Of a DNA stretch of 64,000 nucleotides, positions 1 to 9,412 are shown in pieces. The translations under genes and the position numbers were made by a program. The stretch spans positions 62,001 through 126,000 of the forward strand of contig CAZBZP010000002.1 in assembly GCA_964496435.1 (NCBI GenBank). The letters are read 5' to 3'. The stretch is from Berkiella sp964496435. Lineage in GTDB: Bacteria > Pseudomonadota > Gammaproteobacteria > Berkiellales > Berkiellaceae. Numbering within the stretch: position 1 is the first letter of the stretch; each line of letters opens with the position of its first letter. The notes under the pieces are model-generated. The model did not search any database. It was not told where the DNA came from and saw nothing but the letters and a program-made list of their open reading frames with translations.

Positions 1-406
1 AGCCCAGAACAAGCCCTGCAAACATCGCAATATTATTGGGGATTAATTTAGGAAGATTTAGCTCCCACAAAGGTGTGAGCGCTTCGCTGTTTTGCGGCAC
101 TATCACAGATAAATCAAAATGATATATCCATACACCAACATAATGACTTATAAACGTGGATATAAAGTTTGAGCAACATACGCCTACGAGAATAAGCAAA
201 ATAACTTTAGAAGCTTGATGCGCTAGCTGCGCCATTACCTTGAAAAGTAAGCCAAAAATGATAAAGGGCAGACACGCTATGATGATTGTTTTAATGCTTA
301 AGCTGAGGCTAAACAAAAATGCTTTCACATCCATGGGCAGCATGCTGCCAAATAGACATATTAATCCAATAATAAGGAGCAAAATAAAGGGCATTTTACG
401 AAACAT
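1..406 (-). CDS. Dicarboxylate/amino-acid:cation symporter, 5' part only
   Basis: The minus-strand frame opens with an ATG at 406 and runs off the left edge, so only the first 135 residues are seen. It starts with a hydrophobic helix (about residues 5-22), followed by two more membrane segments and a loop ending in a PKLIPNN motif. This resembles the P-x-N-L/I segment before the helical hairpins of the DAACS (glutamate/dicarboxylate:Na+/H+ symporter) family. AAAGGT lies a few bases upstream of the ATG and fits a ribosome binding site. The gene at 2959 belongs to the same family, so the window has two related carriers. The substrate cannot be deduced. The family call is by recognition of the N-terminal part only. 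Confidence 0.6.
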   Translation of the reverse strand, partial: MFRKMPFILLLIIGLICLFGSMLPMDVKAFLFSLSLSIKTIIIACLPFIIFGLLFKVMAQLAHQASKVILLILVGVCCSNFISTFISHYVGVWIYHFDLSVIVPQNSEALTPLWELNLPKLIPNNIAMFAGLVLG

Positions 407-467
407 AACCGTACCTTTTTCGGTGAATTTTAAAGTGGGTGTAAAAATGTAGAGCGCAAATGAATGT

Positions 468-482
468 ACCGGCCTAGCCGGT
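468..482. promoter_or_regulatory. Perfect short palindrome in the divergent region
   Basis: ACCGGC-CTA-GCCGGT is a perfect 6-bp dyad with a 3-base centre. It lies between the symporter on the minus strand (start 406) and the membrane/synthase gene on the plus strand (start 658). Its place suggests an operator or a small hairpin. A TATAAT hexamer at 597-602 could be the -10 of the plus-strand gene, but no convincing -35 is present. Function is inferred from position only. Confidence 0.3.
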
Positions 483-657
483 AGTGGTTGTAGTCGTGTT
501 TAAAGGCAGGTTAAGTAATATGTTCATAAACTGAAGATAGACGATAAGTATTGTCCCCGTCAACAGTTTTTAACACCCTTCGTCGGGAATTTAATCTATA
601 ATAATACATGTATATCCATTCATTATTTAGCGAACCAACAGGGAATACTGAGAAAGG

Positions 658-2688
658 ATGAAACTGCAGCTTTACGGCATCGCTATATTCTTAAGCGCTT
701 TTTTGCTTTTCTTTATTCAACCCCTCATTGCCAAAGGGATGCTACCGTATTTTGGTGGCTCTGGTATTGTTTGGATTTCAACGATTTTATTTTTTCAAAT
801 TGTTTTACTCTTAGGCTATTTTTATGCCTATGTGCTCTCGCGATATTTTTCACAAAAAATACAAGCCATAATACATTTGGTTTTGCTTTGCGCTTCAATT
901 TTCTATTTACCTATACACTTAGAATATCAAGCTGCATTTGAAAGTTTATGGCCCCCATTGGCGATTTTGCTGTTATTGTCAAAAAGCATTTTGTTACCCT
1001 GTGTGATTATTTGTGCTTCGAGTCCTTTATTGCAGCATTGGTATTGCCGCGTAAATCAAAGTGAATATCCTTATATCTACTACGCCATATCCAATGCAGG
1101 TTCATTAATTGGTCTATTAGGTTATCCTTTCTTATTAGAGCCCTTATTGGGCCTGAAAGTGCAAGGTTTTTTTTGGTCACTTGCCTATGGCGTCTATGTG
1201 GTACTTTGTATCGCATGCCTAGTAAAATTATTTAGCATAAAAGAGTCGGCCCAAGAAAGAGAAGGGTTTGATCTTAGATTGCCACTTATCTTGAAATGGA
1301 TTTCACTGACATTTTTAAGCAGTGCCTTACTTTTATCGACAACACAATTTTTAGTGCAAAATGTCATGAATTTACCCTTGCTTTGGGTATTGCCATTGGC
1401 CTTGTATTTGATTTCCTATATCGTGGTGTTTGCACAAGAGAAGCCTTATGACCATGTGTTTTGGTCCTCAACTTTTGTTGTGTGGTTAGGCTTGCTCCTA
1501 TGGTTGCTTTATCATTTTACGCTTGCAGGTGTAAATGTTGTCATAGTTGTCTTAGCGTTGTTATATAGTGCTTGCATGATTTGCCACGGAGAGTTGGTGA
1601 AAGCAAAGCCAAAAACCCAAGATCTCACCCTGTATTATTTGATGATAGCGCTGGGGGGTGTTTTAGGTGGCCTCTTTTCCAACATCATTGCATTGCAGTT
1701 CTTTAGTAATTGGTGGGATCTCTATGTGCCTCTTTTTATCATCAATGGCATCGTTGTATTCTTGCTCTATAGGCAATATGTCATATCAAAAAGCAAATGG
1801 GATTATATTTTAAAGTTCCTTGGCTTGTTTTCACTTATTAGCTTTAGTGTTGTCATCTACTTGAACATTTATAATCCTGCTCAGCACGCTGTTGCGCACT
1901 ATAGAAATCCTTATGGTCTTATCAAAGTCTTTGATATGGGTGATGAAAAATCACCTACAGCCTATAGAGTAATAATGCATGGCATGGTGGTACATGGTTT
2001 GCAATTCAAGGACCAAGATAAGGCACAATGGCCCACAACCTATTACGGTCATCATACCGGTATTGGTTTGGTTTTTGATTACTTAAAAGCCCAGCATCCT
2101 TTACAGGTAGGTGTGATTGGTTTGGGCAGTGGGATTTTAGCGGCATATGGAGAAAAGGGCGATAGCTTTACTTTCTATGAAATAGATCCTGATGTTGTTC
2201 AGGTTGCCCACACCTATTTTAGTTTTATGCGTGATTCAAAAGCAAAAATGGACACCGTTTTGGGTGATGCAAGGCTGCAGTTACAGAAAAATGGCTCACA
2301 TAAATATAATGTATTGATTGTTGATGCTTTTAGTGGTGATGCTATTCCTACACATTTACTTACCAAAGAAGCCCTTTCGCTTTATAAGCTTCATCTTGCT
2401 AAAAATGGTATTTTGGCTTTCCATACATCAAATACCTATCTTGATTTTAAAAGTGTTACTAAAGCATTAGCAGAACAACAAGGCTGTGCACATTATTGGC
2501 TGGTTAATAATAGCGAAGAAAGTAAAGGAGTATTTGCGGCCTCATGGGCAATTGTTAGCTGTGATAAGCATTTTGGCGAATGGCTTAAGGAAAAAGAGAT
2601 CCCACTTGTGAATACCGATAAAGTTGCGCCCAGCGTATGGACGGATGACTATAATACTATTCTTCCATTACTAAAATGGAACGGTTAA
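658..2688 (+). CDS. Fused polytopic membrane / spermidine-synthase-like protein
   Basis: The protein has 676 residues. The first 400 or so form about ten to twelve hydrophobic helices, like the MFS-like half of the 'fused MFS/spermidine synthase' family. The C-terminal half carries a Rossmann methyltransferase-like fold: GVIGLGSG near residue 485, an acidic residue in FYEIDPD after it, GDARLQL, and DAFSGDAIPTHLL near 556. These match the spermidine-synthase-like domain of that family, in which true aminopropyl transfer is generally unproven. A polyamine-related or other small-molecule reaction at the inner membrane is therefore only likely. GAAAGG directly abuts the ATG. The gene stands alone between two divergent or unrelated units. 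Confidence 0.75.
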   Translation: MKLQLYGIAIFLSAFLLFFIQPLIAKGMLPYFGGSGIVWISTILFFQIVLLLGYFYAYVLSRYFSQKIQAIIHLVLLCASIFYLPIHLEYQAAFESLWPPLAILLLLSKSILLPCVIICASSPLLQHWYCRVNQSEYPYIYYAISNAGSLIGLLGYPFLLEPLLGLKVQGFFWSLAYGVYVVLCIACLVKLFSIKESAQEREGFDLRLPLILKWISLTFLSSALLLSTTQFLVQNVMNLPLLWVLPLALYLISYIVVFAQEKPYDHVFWSSTFVVWLGLLLWLLYHFTLAGVNVVIVVLALLYSACMICHGELVKAKPKTQDLTLYYLMIALGGVLGGLFSNIIALQFFSNWWDLYVPLFIINGIVVFLLYRQYVISKSKWDYILKFLGLFSLISFSVVIYLNIYNPAQHAVAHYRNPYGLIKVFDMGDEKSPTAYRVIMHGMVVHGLQFKDQDKAQWPTTYYGHHTGIGLVFDYLKAQHPLQVGVIGLGSGILAAYGEKGDSFTFYEIDPDVVQVAHTYFSFMRDSKAKMDTVLGDARLQLQKNGSHKYNVLIVDAFSGDAIPTHLLTKEALSLYKLHLAKNGILAFHTSNTYLDFKSVTKALAEQQGCAHYWLVNNSEESKGVFAASWAIVSCDKHFGEWLKEKEIPLVNTDKVAPSVWTDDYNTILPLLKWNG

Positions 2689-2739
2689 ACCAATCATGCG
2701 AAGAAGCAGTCCATTTTAAGGCCAAGCTCGCTATGTTTT

Positions 2740-2758
2740 CTAAGGGTGCAGCCCTTAG
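2740..2758. terminator. Hairpin after the spermidine-synthase-like gene
   Basis: CTAAGGG and CCCTTAG form a perfect 7-bp stem around a 5-base loop, about 50 bases after the stop codon at 2688. No T-run follows, so it is a weak intrinsic terminator candidate. The rest of the 270-base gap up to 2958 shows no gene or RNA that I recognise. Confidence 0.35.
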
Positions 2759-2958
2759 CCTGCGTTGGCTTTTAGGCCTAGAAGGATTGACGAGATTGCC
2801 TAACTATGTTTAACTTCTAAAGATAATATTAAGGTGCATATCACCATGAAAACTCACTATCTTATCCTTTCTACCTGTTGTCGACCCTAGGTTGACACAT
2901 ACACCTATTTCATTAGCATACTTATTATATAGCTTTTTACTTAACTCAAATTAATGAT

Positions 2959-4179
2959 GTGAGCTTATCTATGCTTAACCGACGTGGTTATTGGATGATT
3001 TTGGTTGCCATTGCCTTGGCAGTACTGGCAGGTTGGTGGCAGCAACCCCTAATTTTAAAACTTGCTGAATTAGTGTCAGAAATCTTTGTACGCCTCCTTA
3101 AATTGATTAGCTTACCGATGATAAGCCTTTCTTTGTTGGCGACAATTTCCTCAGTGGGTGAAAGCTCTATGTCCCGGATCGGGCGGCGTATTGTGAGCTA
3201 TACCGTTCTTACCACCATGATTGCGGCTTCTATTGCTTTGCTACTTTATGAAGTAATTCACCCGGTAACGCAGGTGATAGCCTCAGAAAACACTTTTGCA
3301 CAGCCAACATCCTATTATGAAGAATTTCTCAAAGTTATTCCCAGCAACTTACTGCAACCCTTTTTAGAAGGTAATGTCGTCAGTATTATGTTGCTATCTT
3401 TGCTTATTGGTGTGGGCATTGCCAAATTACCCACAGAGCAACGTTTGCCAATTCATCAATTGCTACAAAGCCTTTTTCAAATGATGATGCAGTTGACGCG
3501 TTGGATAGTCAGTTTTATGCCCCTTGCCATTTGGGGATTTATGACTGCTTTTTGCGTTGAAGTTTCAAAAGACTTAGAATTTGAAAGACTCGGCTGGTAT
3601 TTAACGACAATTTTAGGTGCCAATCTTATTCAAGCACTGATAGTCTTACCCTTATTTTTATGGGCACATGGACTTAGTGCAAAAAGCGCTTTTGTTAAAA
3701 TGTTACCAGCACTTTCATTTGCCTTTTTCTCAAAATCTTCTAGTGCTGCGATGCCAACAGCGATTGATTGCGCAGAGCAAGGCCTTGGTGTTTCCCCCAA
3801 AGTTGCCAGATTCAGTTTTCCCTTATGCACCAGTATTAATATGAATGCCTGCGCGGCCTTTATATTAATTACGGTAATGTTTATTGCGCAAAGCCAAGGC
3901 ATGAGCTTTACCTTGAGCGAAAAATTAACGTGGATAGTTATCGCAACGGTTGCCGCAATTGGTAATGCTGGGGTGCCCATGGGATGCTTTTTCATTGCGA
4001 GTGCTTTATTAACCACGATGAATCTGCCTTTAACCTTAATGGGGGTTATTCTCCCCTTCTATGCGCTCTTAGATATGTTAGAGAGTGCTATTAATATATG
4101 GTCTGATTCCTGTGTTACCTTGGCTGTTCACCAACGTTCACTTGCTGTTGATATGGAAAAAATTGAACAAGTAGGATAA
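2959..4179 (+). CDS. Dicarboxylate/amino-acid:cation symporter (DAACS family)
   Basis: 406 residues, close to the usual family length. It is polytopic, with the serine-rich re-entrant hairpin FFSKSSSAAMPTA near residue 256 and the N-M-N-A motif near 292 where related carriers have NMDGTA. Both mark the substrate and sodium-binding core of GltP/DctA-type transporters. The predicted role is uptake of acidic amino acids or C4-dicarboxylates coupled to Na+ or H+. The frame can begin at GTG 2959 or at ATG 2971, and neither has a strong ribosome binding site. The next gene begins 4 bases after its stop, so the two are probably co-transcribed. It is a family relative of the partial gene at the left edge. 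Confidence 0.85.
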   Translation: MSLSMLNRRGYWMILVAIALAVLAGWWQQPLILKLAELVSEIFVRLLKLISLPMISLSLLATISSVGESSMSRIGRRIVSYTVLTTMIAASIALLLYEVIHPVTQVIASENTFAQPTSYYEEFLKVIPSNLLQPFLEGNVVSIMLLSLLIGVGIAKLPTEQRLPIHQLLQSLFQMMMQLTRWIVSFMPLAIWGFMTAFCVEVSKDLEFERLGWYLTTILGANLIQALIVLPLFLWAHGLSAKSAFVKMLPALSFAFFSKSSSAAMPTAIDCAEQGLGVSPKVARFSFPLCTSINMNACAAFILITVMFIAQSQGMSFTLSEKLTWIVIATVAAIGNAGVPMGCFFIASALLTTMNLPLTLMGVILPFYALLDMLESAINIWSDSCVTLAVHQRSLAVDMEKIEQVG

Positions 4180-4183
4180 AGGA

Positions 4184-4759
4184 ATGTCAAAGATTATTGG
4201 TATTGCTGGCATCTCTGGTGCTGGCAAAACTACCCTTGTCAAAGCTGTTGGAAAAGCCTTAAACGCAACCTGTGTTTATTGGGATGATTATGATGAAATT
4301 TCAACAGGGCCCAAGGACTATGTTTCCTGGTATGAGACAAGCCGTGACTATAGTGCTTGGCATTACCCCAGTCTTGAAAATGTACTTTCTCATCTAAAAG
4401 AAGATAAAATCATCACATGTCCTGCTACACATAAAGAGCTTATGCCAACGCCTGTTGTTTTATTTGATGCACCTTTAGGATATAAGCATAGCGCCACAGG
4501 CAAATATATCGATGCCTTGATTTCATTGGATGTTCCCTTAGACATCGCTTTGGGCAGAAGAATATTAAGAGATTTCACAAGTAACAAATCCACCAAAGAG
4601 GATATTGTAGAAGATATTCGCTGTTATTTGACTCATTCGCGAAAATTGTTTGAATATTTTCCTGAAAAGGAAGGGGCGCAATTAATCATCAATGGAAATG
4701 CGACAATAGAAGAGCAAGTGAAGTTTATTCTCTCTTATCTAAAACCCTACTTATTTTAA
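4184..4759 (+). CDS. Uridine-kinase-like P-loop kinase
   Basis: 191 residues with a Walker A motif GISGAGKT at residues 9-16, followed by a WDDYDE segment that resembles the substrate-binding aspartates of the uridine kinase / phosphoribulokinase group. The protein is short, with no extra domain. It probably phosphorylates a nucleoside or other small molecule in the cytoplasm, but the substrate is not determined. AAGG sits directly before the ATG and the gap to the symporter stop is 4 bases, indicating translational coupling. Its stop overlaps the end of the converging kdpD gene by 4 bases. Confidence 0.7.
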   Translation: MSKIIGIAGISGAGKTTLVKAVGKALNATCVYWDDYDEISTGPKDYVSWYETSRDYSAWHYPSLENVLSHLKEDKIITCPATHKELMPTPVVLFDAPLGYKHSATGKYIDALISLDVPLDIALGRRILRDFTSNKSTKEDIVEDIRCYLTHSRKLFEYFPEKEGAQLIINGNATIEEQVKFILSYLKPYLF

Positions 4760-6744
4760 TGCGCTGGCGGCGTATTTTTTTCTTTTCTAACAAGATCTGC
4801 TGCATGAACCCGTTCAAAAGCAGATGCAGTTTGTATGACTAAAGACTCTATGAGCATATTTTCTTCTGCATCAAAGCTTTTATCTGGATCTTTAGGAATA
4901 AGACCCAGTACACCATAAATTTTATCACCATTGGCAATGGGTAAATAATAGCCACGTGCGCTTGGCATGGTATCTGTACCAAAACCTGCCTTTTGATTAT
5001 GTTTGAATGCCCATAAGGCAACGCTTTCTTCTTTGAGTTCTGTTTTGATGCCGGGATGGGAGATAAGTTCTAGATGACCTGATTCATTGGGGACCCATAC
5101 TGTGGCAGCACAATCAAAAATCTCACCAATATGGTGAGAGACTACTTTGGCAATCTTTGTTTTACCAGGGGTAATAATGAGCTTTCGGCTCAAATCATAT
5201 AGTTCAGAAGTATATTTTTCACGTTGAAGTGTAAAAATATGCTGTTGGCGAAGCCGAGAAGTCAAGGTGCTAATAACAACGCCGGTGAGCAACAAAACGC
5301 CAAGTGTAACTATATCCCTTAAATGATAGGTGCTTAAATTGTAATAAGGATGAATAAAAAAGAAATTATAGCAAATCACGGCGAGCAAGGCCGTTAGTAC
5401 TGCAATGCCGCGTTCACTGCTAATCGAAACAATCACAACACCGGCAAGATATATCATTAATACTGTTTCAGGTTCTAGCCATTCCTTGGCAGGTAAGCCA
5501 AACACGGTACATAGAATAATGACTAAAATAGCATATAAAAAAGAAGACCATGTCGCAGTTGTGGTGCTTTGTTTTTTCAATTTTGCAGGTGGCGTATCTT
5601 CATTAACTATATAAACATCGATATTGCCACTTTTATCGATTACTTCATTGACAAGGGATTTGAATAACCAACACTTTAATGCTGATCTTCTCGACTTTCC
5701 GAGTATTATTTTGGTGAAGTTATGTTTTTGCGCATAGGCAATAATAGCATCGTCTATTCTGTTTTCTTGTATGTTTTCAGTCTTGCCGCCCAATTGCTCT
5801 GCAAGTTGCATCGTTCTTTTGATGTTGTTTTGTTCTTCTTTAGCTAAACTGTAGTATTCATCATTTTCAACATAAAGCGCAGTCCAGGGACACTTTAACT
5901 TCGTGGCAAGTTGTTTCGCGTTGCGCACCAACTTGGTAGATAAGGCCCCAGGTCCGACACATGCTAAAATTTTGTCGGAGATCATGAGCTTCTTGCTTTG
6001 ATATTTCTTATAAATATCTCGCAGGGCATCAACGCGTTCGGCGGTTCTGCGCAAAGCAATTTCACGCAGCGCGATGAGGTTTTCAATTTTGAAAAAGTGC
6101 TGTGCAGCGCGTTGTTTGGCAAATTCGCCAAGATAAACCTTGCCTTCGTCTAAACGTTCAAGAATGATTTCAGAGGGGATGTCGACGAGTACTATCTCAT
6201 CAGCATTATCAAATATAGAATCTGGCACAGTTTCTTTTACTCTGATCCCTGTGAGATTAGCAACCAAATCGTTTAGACTTTCAAGGTGTTGCACATTTAA
6301 AGTTGTGTAAACGTCTATTCCGCATTCAAGTATTTCTTGAACATCTTGCCAACGTTTGGGATGTCTTGATCCTATTGCATTGGTGTGTGCAAGCTCATCT
6401 ATAAGTAAAATGCTTGGGTCTTTTTCAATAGCAGCATCGATATCAAGCTCTTTGATAGTTATACCTTGATATTGAATTTGCCTTAAGGGTAATTTGATTA
6501 GCCCTTCAAGCATTTTAGCTGTTTCAGATCTGCCATGGGTTTCAATAATCCCGGCGACAACATTAACACCTTCTTTGTGCTTTTCTTGTGCTGCTGAAAG
6601 CATGGCATAGGTTTTTCCCGAGCCAGCACAGGCACCAAAGAAAATTTTTAATTTTCCACGGCCAGCACTTTTGGTTTGTTCTTTAACGGTGCGTAATAGC
6701 TGTTCTGGATCCGGACGTTCTGATTCCATACTAAGTGCGATCAC
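4756..6744 (-). CDS. kdpD: KdpD-like potassium sensor lacking the histidine kinase module
   Basis: 662 residues against roughly 890 in E. coli KdpD. In order: the N-terminal KdpD ATP-binding domain with Walker A GACAGSGKT at 37-45, a universal-stress-like domain (about 255-385), a four-helix membrane segment (about 405-500) and a GAF domain to about 640. The chain then ends in a charged tail, with no H-box and no HATPase domain. The sensor parts are intact, but autophosphorylation of the usual kind cannot occur. GTG 6744 overlaps kdpC by 14 bases. The ATG at 6729 (MESERPDP) begins just after the kdpC stop and is an equally good start. Last gene of the kdp operon; no kdpE is present. A role as a K+-responsive regulator or partner of a separate kinase is inference. 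Confidence 0.85.
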   Translation of the reverse strand: MIALSMESERPDPEQLLRTVKEQTKSAGRGKLKIFFGACAGSGKTYAMLSAAQEKHKEGVNVVAGIIETHGRSETAKMLEGLIKLPLRQIQYQGITIKELDIDAAIEKDPSILLIDELAHTNAIGSRHPKRWQDVQEILECGIDVYTTLNVQHLESLNDLVANLTGIRVKETVPDSIFDNADEIVLVDIPSEIILERLDEGKVYLGEFAKQRAAQHFFKIENLIALREIALRRTAERVDALRDIYKKYQSKKLMISDKILACVGPGALSTKLVRNAKQLATKLKCPWTALYVENDEYYSLAKEEQNNIKRTMQLAEQLGGKTENIQENRIDDAIIAYAQKHNFTKIILGKSRRSALKCWLFKSLVNEVIDKSGNIDVYIVNEDTPPAKLKKQSTTTATWSSFLYAILVIILCTVFGLPAKEWLEPETVLMIYLAGVVIVSISSERGIAVLTALLAVICYNFFFIHPYYNLSTYHLRDIVTLGVLLLTGVVISTLTSRLRQQHIFTLQREKYTSELYDLSRKLIITPGKTKIAKVVSHHIGEIFDCAATVWVPNESGHLELISHPGIKTELKEESVALWAFKHNQKAGFGTDTMPSARGYYLPIANGDKIYGVLGLIPKDPDKSFDAEENMLIESLVIQTASAFERVHAADLVRKEKNTPPAH
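4759..4787 (+). terminator. Intrinsic terminator of the symporter-kinase unit
   Basis: ATGCGC and GCGTAT pair (one G-T wobble) around the loop TGGCG, directly followed by a T-rich run beginning at 4776. It begins on the last base of the kinase stop codon. It overlaps the last codons of kdpD on the opposite strand. Confidence 0.55.
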
Positions 6745-7321
6745 CCTTATGTAACAACAGATTTAATTTAACCACATTAACGCGTGGCTCTCCAAGAAAG
6801 CCAAATTGTCGATACTCTATTGATTCATTTACTATATTAAAAACCACTGCTTCATCGATATGCCTTAAACGCGCAATCCTGGGTACTTGATAATAGGCTG
6901 CATTTATCGAAATATGGGGATCAAGTCCGCTACCAGATACAGTGACCAAATCGATTGGAATAGGGAAATGGTTGTTCGGATCGATGGCATGTAAAGCGTC
7001 AATTCTTGCTTTAACATTGTTCAGTAGCTGAGGATTATTGGGACTCAAATTTGAGCCTGTAGAATTGATCGTATTAAAAGGGGAATTTGTCGAAGTAGGT
7101 CTACCCCAAAAAAATTTCGGATCTTTAAAAGGTTGAAAAAGGAGCTCTGAGCCTAAAAGTTGATCTTCGACAATCAGTGATCCATTAGCCAAAATCGGAA
7201 AGGCCAACTGGTTAATAAATGTGATCACGCCAGGATAGATGACGCCCAACACAATTGTAAAAAATAGCAAAAGTACAATTGCAGGACGCAGGTTATATTT
7301 GAAGAATTTTTTATCTGGCAT
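6731..7321 (-). CDS. kdpC: Potassium-transporting ATPase subunit C
   Basis: 196 residues, the normal size for KdpC. One N-terminal membrane helix (about 13-33) is followed by a periplasmic domain. The family-typical FFWGRPTS and SGSGLDPHIS segments are present, along with VPRIARLR. KdpC stabilises the KdpFABC complex and helps couple ATP hydrolysis by KdpB to K+ movement through KdpA. It begins 3 bases after kdpB, showing tight coupling. The full length and conserved motifs indicate a functional subunit. Confidence 0.95.
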   Translation of the reverse strand: MPDKKFFKYNLRPAIVLLLFFTIVLGVIYPGVITFINQLAFPILANGSLIVEDQLLGSELLFQPFKDPKFFWGRPTSTNSPFNTINSTGSNLSPNNPQLLNNVKARIDALHAIDPNNHFPIPIDLVTVSGSGLDPHISINAAYYQVPRIARLRHIDEAVVFNIVNESIEYRQFGFLGEPRVNVVKLNLLLHKGDRT

Positions 7322-7324
7322 ACG

Positions 7325-9409
7325 CTATACCAACCCAATCGCGTTAACAATAAGATCCACAACTTTGATCCCAACAAATGGTACTATCACTCCACCGACA
7401 CCATAAATCATGGTATTTCTAAATAAGAGTTGATCGGCATTAAATGGTCTATATTTGATGCCTTGTAATGCCAGTGGGATTAAAAATACAATGATTAAGG
7501 CATTAAAAATCACCGCTGATAAAATGGCGCTATGAGGAGAGCCTAAGCTCATAATATTAAAATTTTGTAAATCGGGCACCGTGCTGCTAAAAGCGGCTGG
7601 GATAATTGCAAAATACTTCGCTACATCATTAGCAATACTAAAAGTGGTAAGGGCTCCTCTGGTGATGAGCAGTTGCTTACCTATTTTGACAATTTCAATT
7701 AATTTTGTTGGGTCTGAGTCCAAATCAACCATATTAGCTGCTTCTTTAGCAGCTTGTGTGCCACTGTTCATGGCTACGGCAACATCGGTTTGGGCTAAAG
7801 CAGGGGCATCGTTTGTGCCATCACCCACCATGGCAACCAGCTGGCCTTGTTCTTGATATTTTTTGATTAATTTTAACTTAATTTCAGGGGTTGCTTCTGC
7901 AAAAAAATCATCCACCCCTGCTTCTGCTGCGATAGTTGCGGCAGTTAATGGATTATCACCGGTAATCATGATGCTTTTAATACCCATTAACCTAAGCTCT
8001 GCCAGTCTATCTTTAATGCCGGTTTTTATAATATCTTTTAGTTCAATTGCGCCTAGCACTTTGGAGCCATCGGAGACAACAAGTGGCGTTGAACCAGAGC
8101 GCGCAATTTCCTCAATTTTTTTCAAAATAAAGTTATCTATTGAGCCGCCATTGCTTTTTACATGCTCGGTAATTTTATCAATAGCGCCTTTTAATATTTT
8201 TCTTGAACCTACTTCAATACCACTGACGCGGGTTTCAGCGGAGAAGGGGATAAAAGTTGCTTGAAGATCAGATAAACTCGTAGGCTTTACACCATATTTA
8301 TGGTGTGCCAGCAAAACAATACTTTTACCTTCTGGTGTTTCATCTGCTAGCGATGAGATCTCAGCAGCTTGTGCTAGCTCTTCTATGCTGCAATCTTGGG
8401 AAGGATAAAAAGCAATGGCTTGACGGTTGCCGATGGTAATCGTGCCCGTCTTATCTAAGAGCAAGATGTTAACATCACCAGCTGCTTCAACAGCACGACC
8501 GGAGGTCGCGATGACATTATTACGAATAAGCCTATCCATGCCAGCGATACCGATCGCCGATAACAAACCACCAATCGTTGTGGGGATAAGACAAACAAGC
8601 AAAGCTACTAGCACCGTGACACTGATAACTTGACCTTGTCCATCAATATTAACGCTATGGTGTGAGAAAGGAAGCAATGTCATTGTCACAATTAAAAATA
8701 TAAGACTCATACCAGCAAGCAATATGTTCAACGCTATCTCGTTTGGTGTCTTTTTCCTTTTAGCACCTTCAACCAAAGAAATCATTTTATCAAGGAAGGT
8801 TTCACCTGGGTTTGAGGTAATCCGTACAACAAGCCAATCTGAAAGTAAAAGTGTACCGCCGGTAACAGAATCTCTGTCAGAACCACTTTCTCTAATGACA
8901 GGCGCGCTTTCTCCGGTAATAGCACTTTCATCTACCGAAGCAACACCGGCGACCACTTGTCCATCTCCGGGAATAACATCACCTGGTTCGACCAATACGA
9001 GATCTTCATGCTTCAGCTGTGTGGCAGGTATTAATGAAAATTCTCTGTCATTGATATTGGATATCTTCTTTGCTTGGATTTCACGTCGAGATTTTTTTAA
9101 GGTCTCTGCTTGGGCTTTACCGCGTCTTTCAGCCATAGCCTCGGAAAAATTAGCAAATAGTACAGTGAACCATAACCATAGTGCTATTTGTAAAGTAAAA
9201 GACTTTGTAACAGGATAGGCAGTAAAGAGTGAAATGAAGAAAATAAGCGTACTCAGTAGACAGCCAATATAAGTAACAAACATCACAGGATTTTTAATGA
9301 GATATACGGGCGTTAGGTGCTTAAAGGCCATCAGTAAAGAAGGTAAATAAGCACTTTTGCTTAGCTTTATTTCTTTCCCAGAGTGATTGACGTGAGTTTT
9401 GTTTATCAT
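7325..9409 (-). CDS. kdpB: Potassium-transporting P-type ATPase subunit B
   Basis: 694 residues, a full-length P-type ATPase. The phosphorylated aspartate is D319 in DKTGT. The actuator loop TGES lies at 165-168; its serine corresponds to the site of inhibitory phosphorylation described for E. coli KdpB. TGDNPLTA and VGDGTNDAPAL complete the catalytic set. It hydrolyses ATP in the high-affinity K+ uptake complex KdpFABC in the inner membrane. The start lies 3 bases after the kdpA stop. Nothing suggests decay. Confidence 0.97.
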   Translation of the reverse strand: MINKTHVNHSGKEIKLSKSAYLPSLLMAFKHLTPVYLIKNPVMFVTYIGCLLSTLIFFISLFTAYPVTKSFTLQIALWLWFTVLFANFSEAMAERRGKAQAETLKKSRREIQAKKISNINDREFSLIPATQLKHEDLVLVEPGDVIPGDGQVVAGVASVDESAITGESAPVIRESGSDRDSVTGGTLLLSDWLVVRITSNPGETFLDKMISLVEGAKRKKTPNEIALNILLAGMSLIFLIVTMTLLPFSHHSVNIDGQGQVISVTVLVALLVCLIPTTIGGLLSAIGIAGMDRLIRNNVIATSGRAVEAAGDVNILLLDKTGTITIGNRQAIAFYPSQDCSIEELAQAAEISSLADETPEGKSIVLLAHHKYGVKPTSLSDLQATFIPFSAETRVSGIEVGSRKILKGAIDKITEHVKSNGGSIDNFILKKIEEIARSGSTPLVVSDGSKVLGAIELKDIIKTGIKDRLAELRLMGIKSIMITGDNPLTAATIAAEAGVDDFFAEATPEIKLKLIKKYQEQGQLVAMVGDGTNDAPALAQTDVAVAMNSGTQAAKEAANMVDLDSDPTKLIEIVKIGKQLLITRGALTTFSIANDVAKYFAIIPAAFSSTVPDLQNFNIMSLGSPHSAILSAVIFNALIIVFLIPLALQGIKYRPFNADQLLFRNTMIYGVGGVIVPFVGIKVVDLIVNAIGLV

Positions 9410-9412
9410 CTC

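Noticed and set aside
240..452. 70-codon plus-strand ORF
   Set aside because: It is antisense to the symporter fragment (1-406), whose helices and PKLIPNN motif are convincing. The ORF has no ribosome site or recognisable motif.
3630..4016. 128-codon minus-strand ORF
   Set aside because: It is a mirror frame of the DAACS symporter; the plus-strand product has the family motifs at this place.
8724..9218. 164-codon plus-strand ORF
   Set aside because: It lies opposite kdpB, which is complete and conserved over this range.
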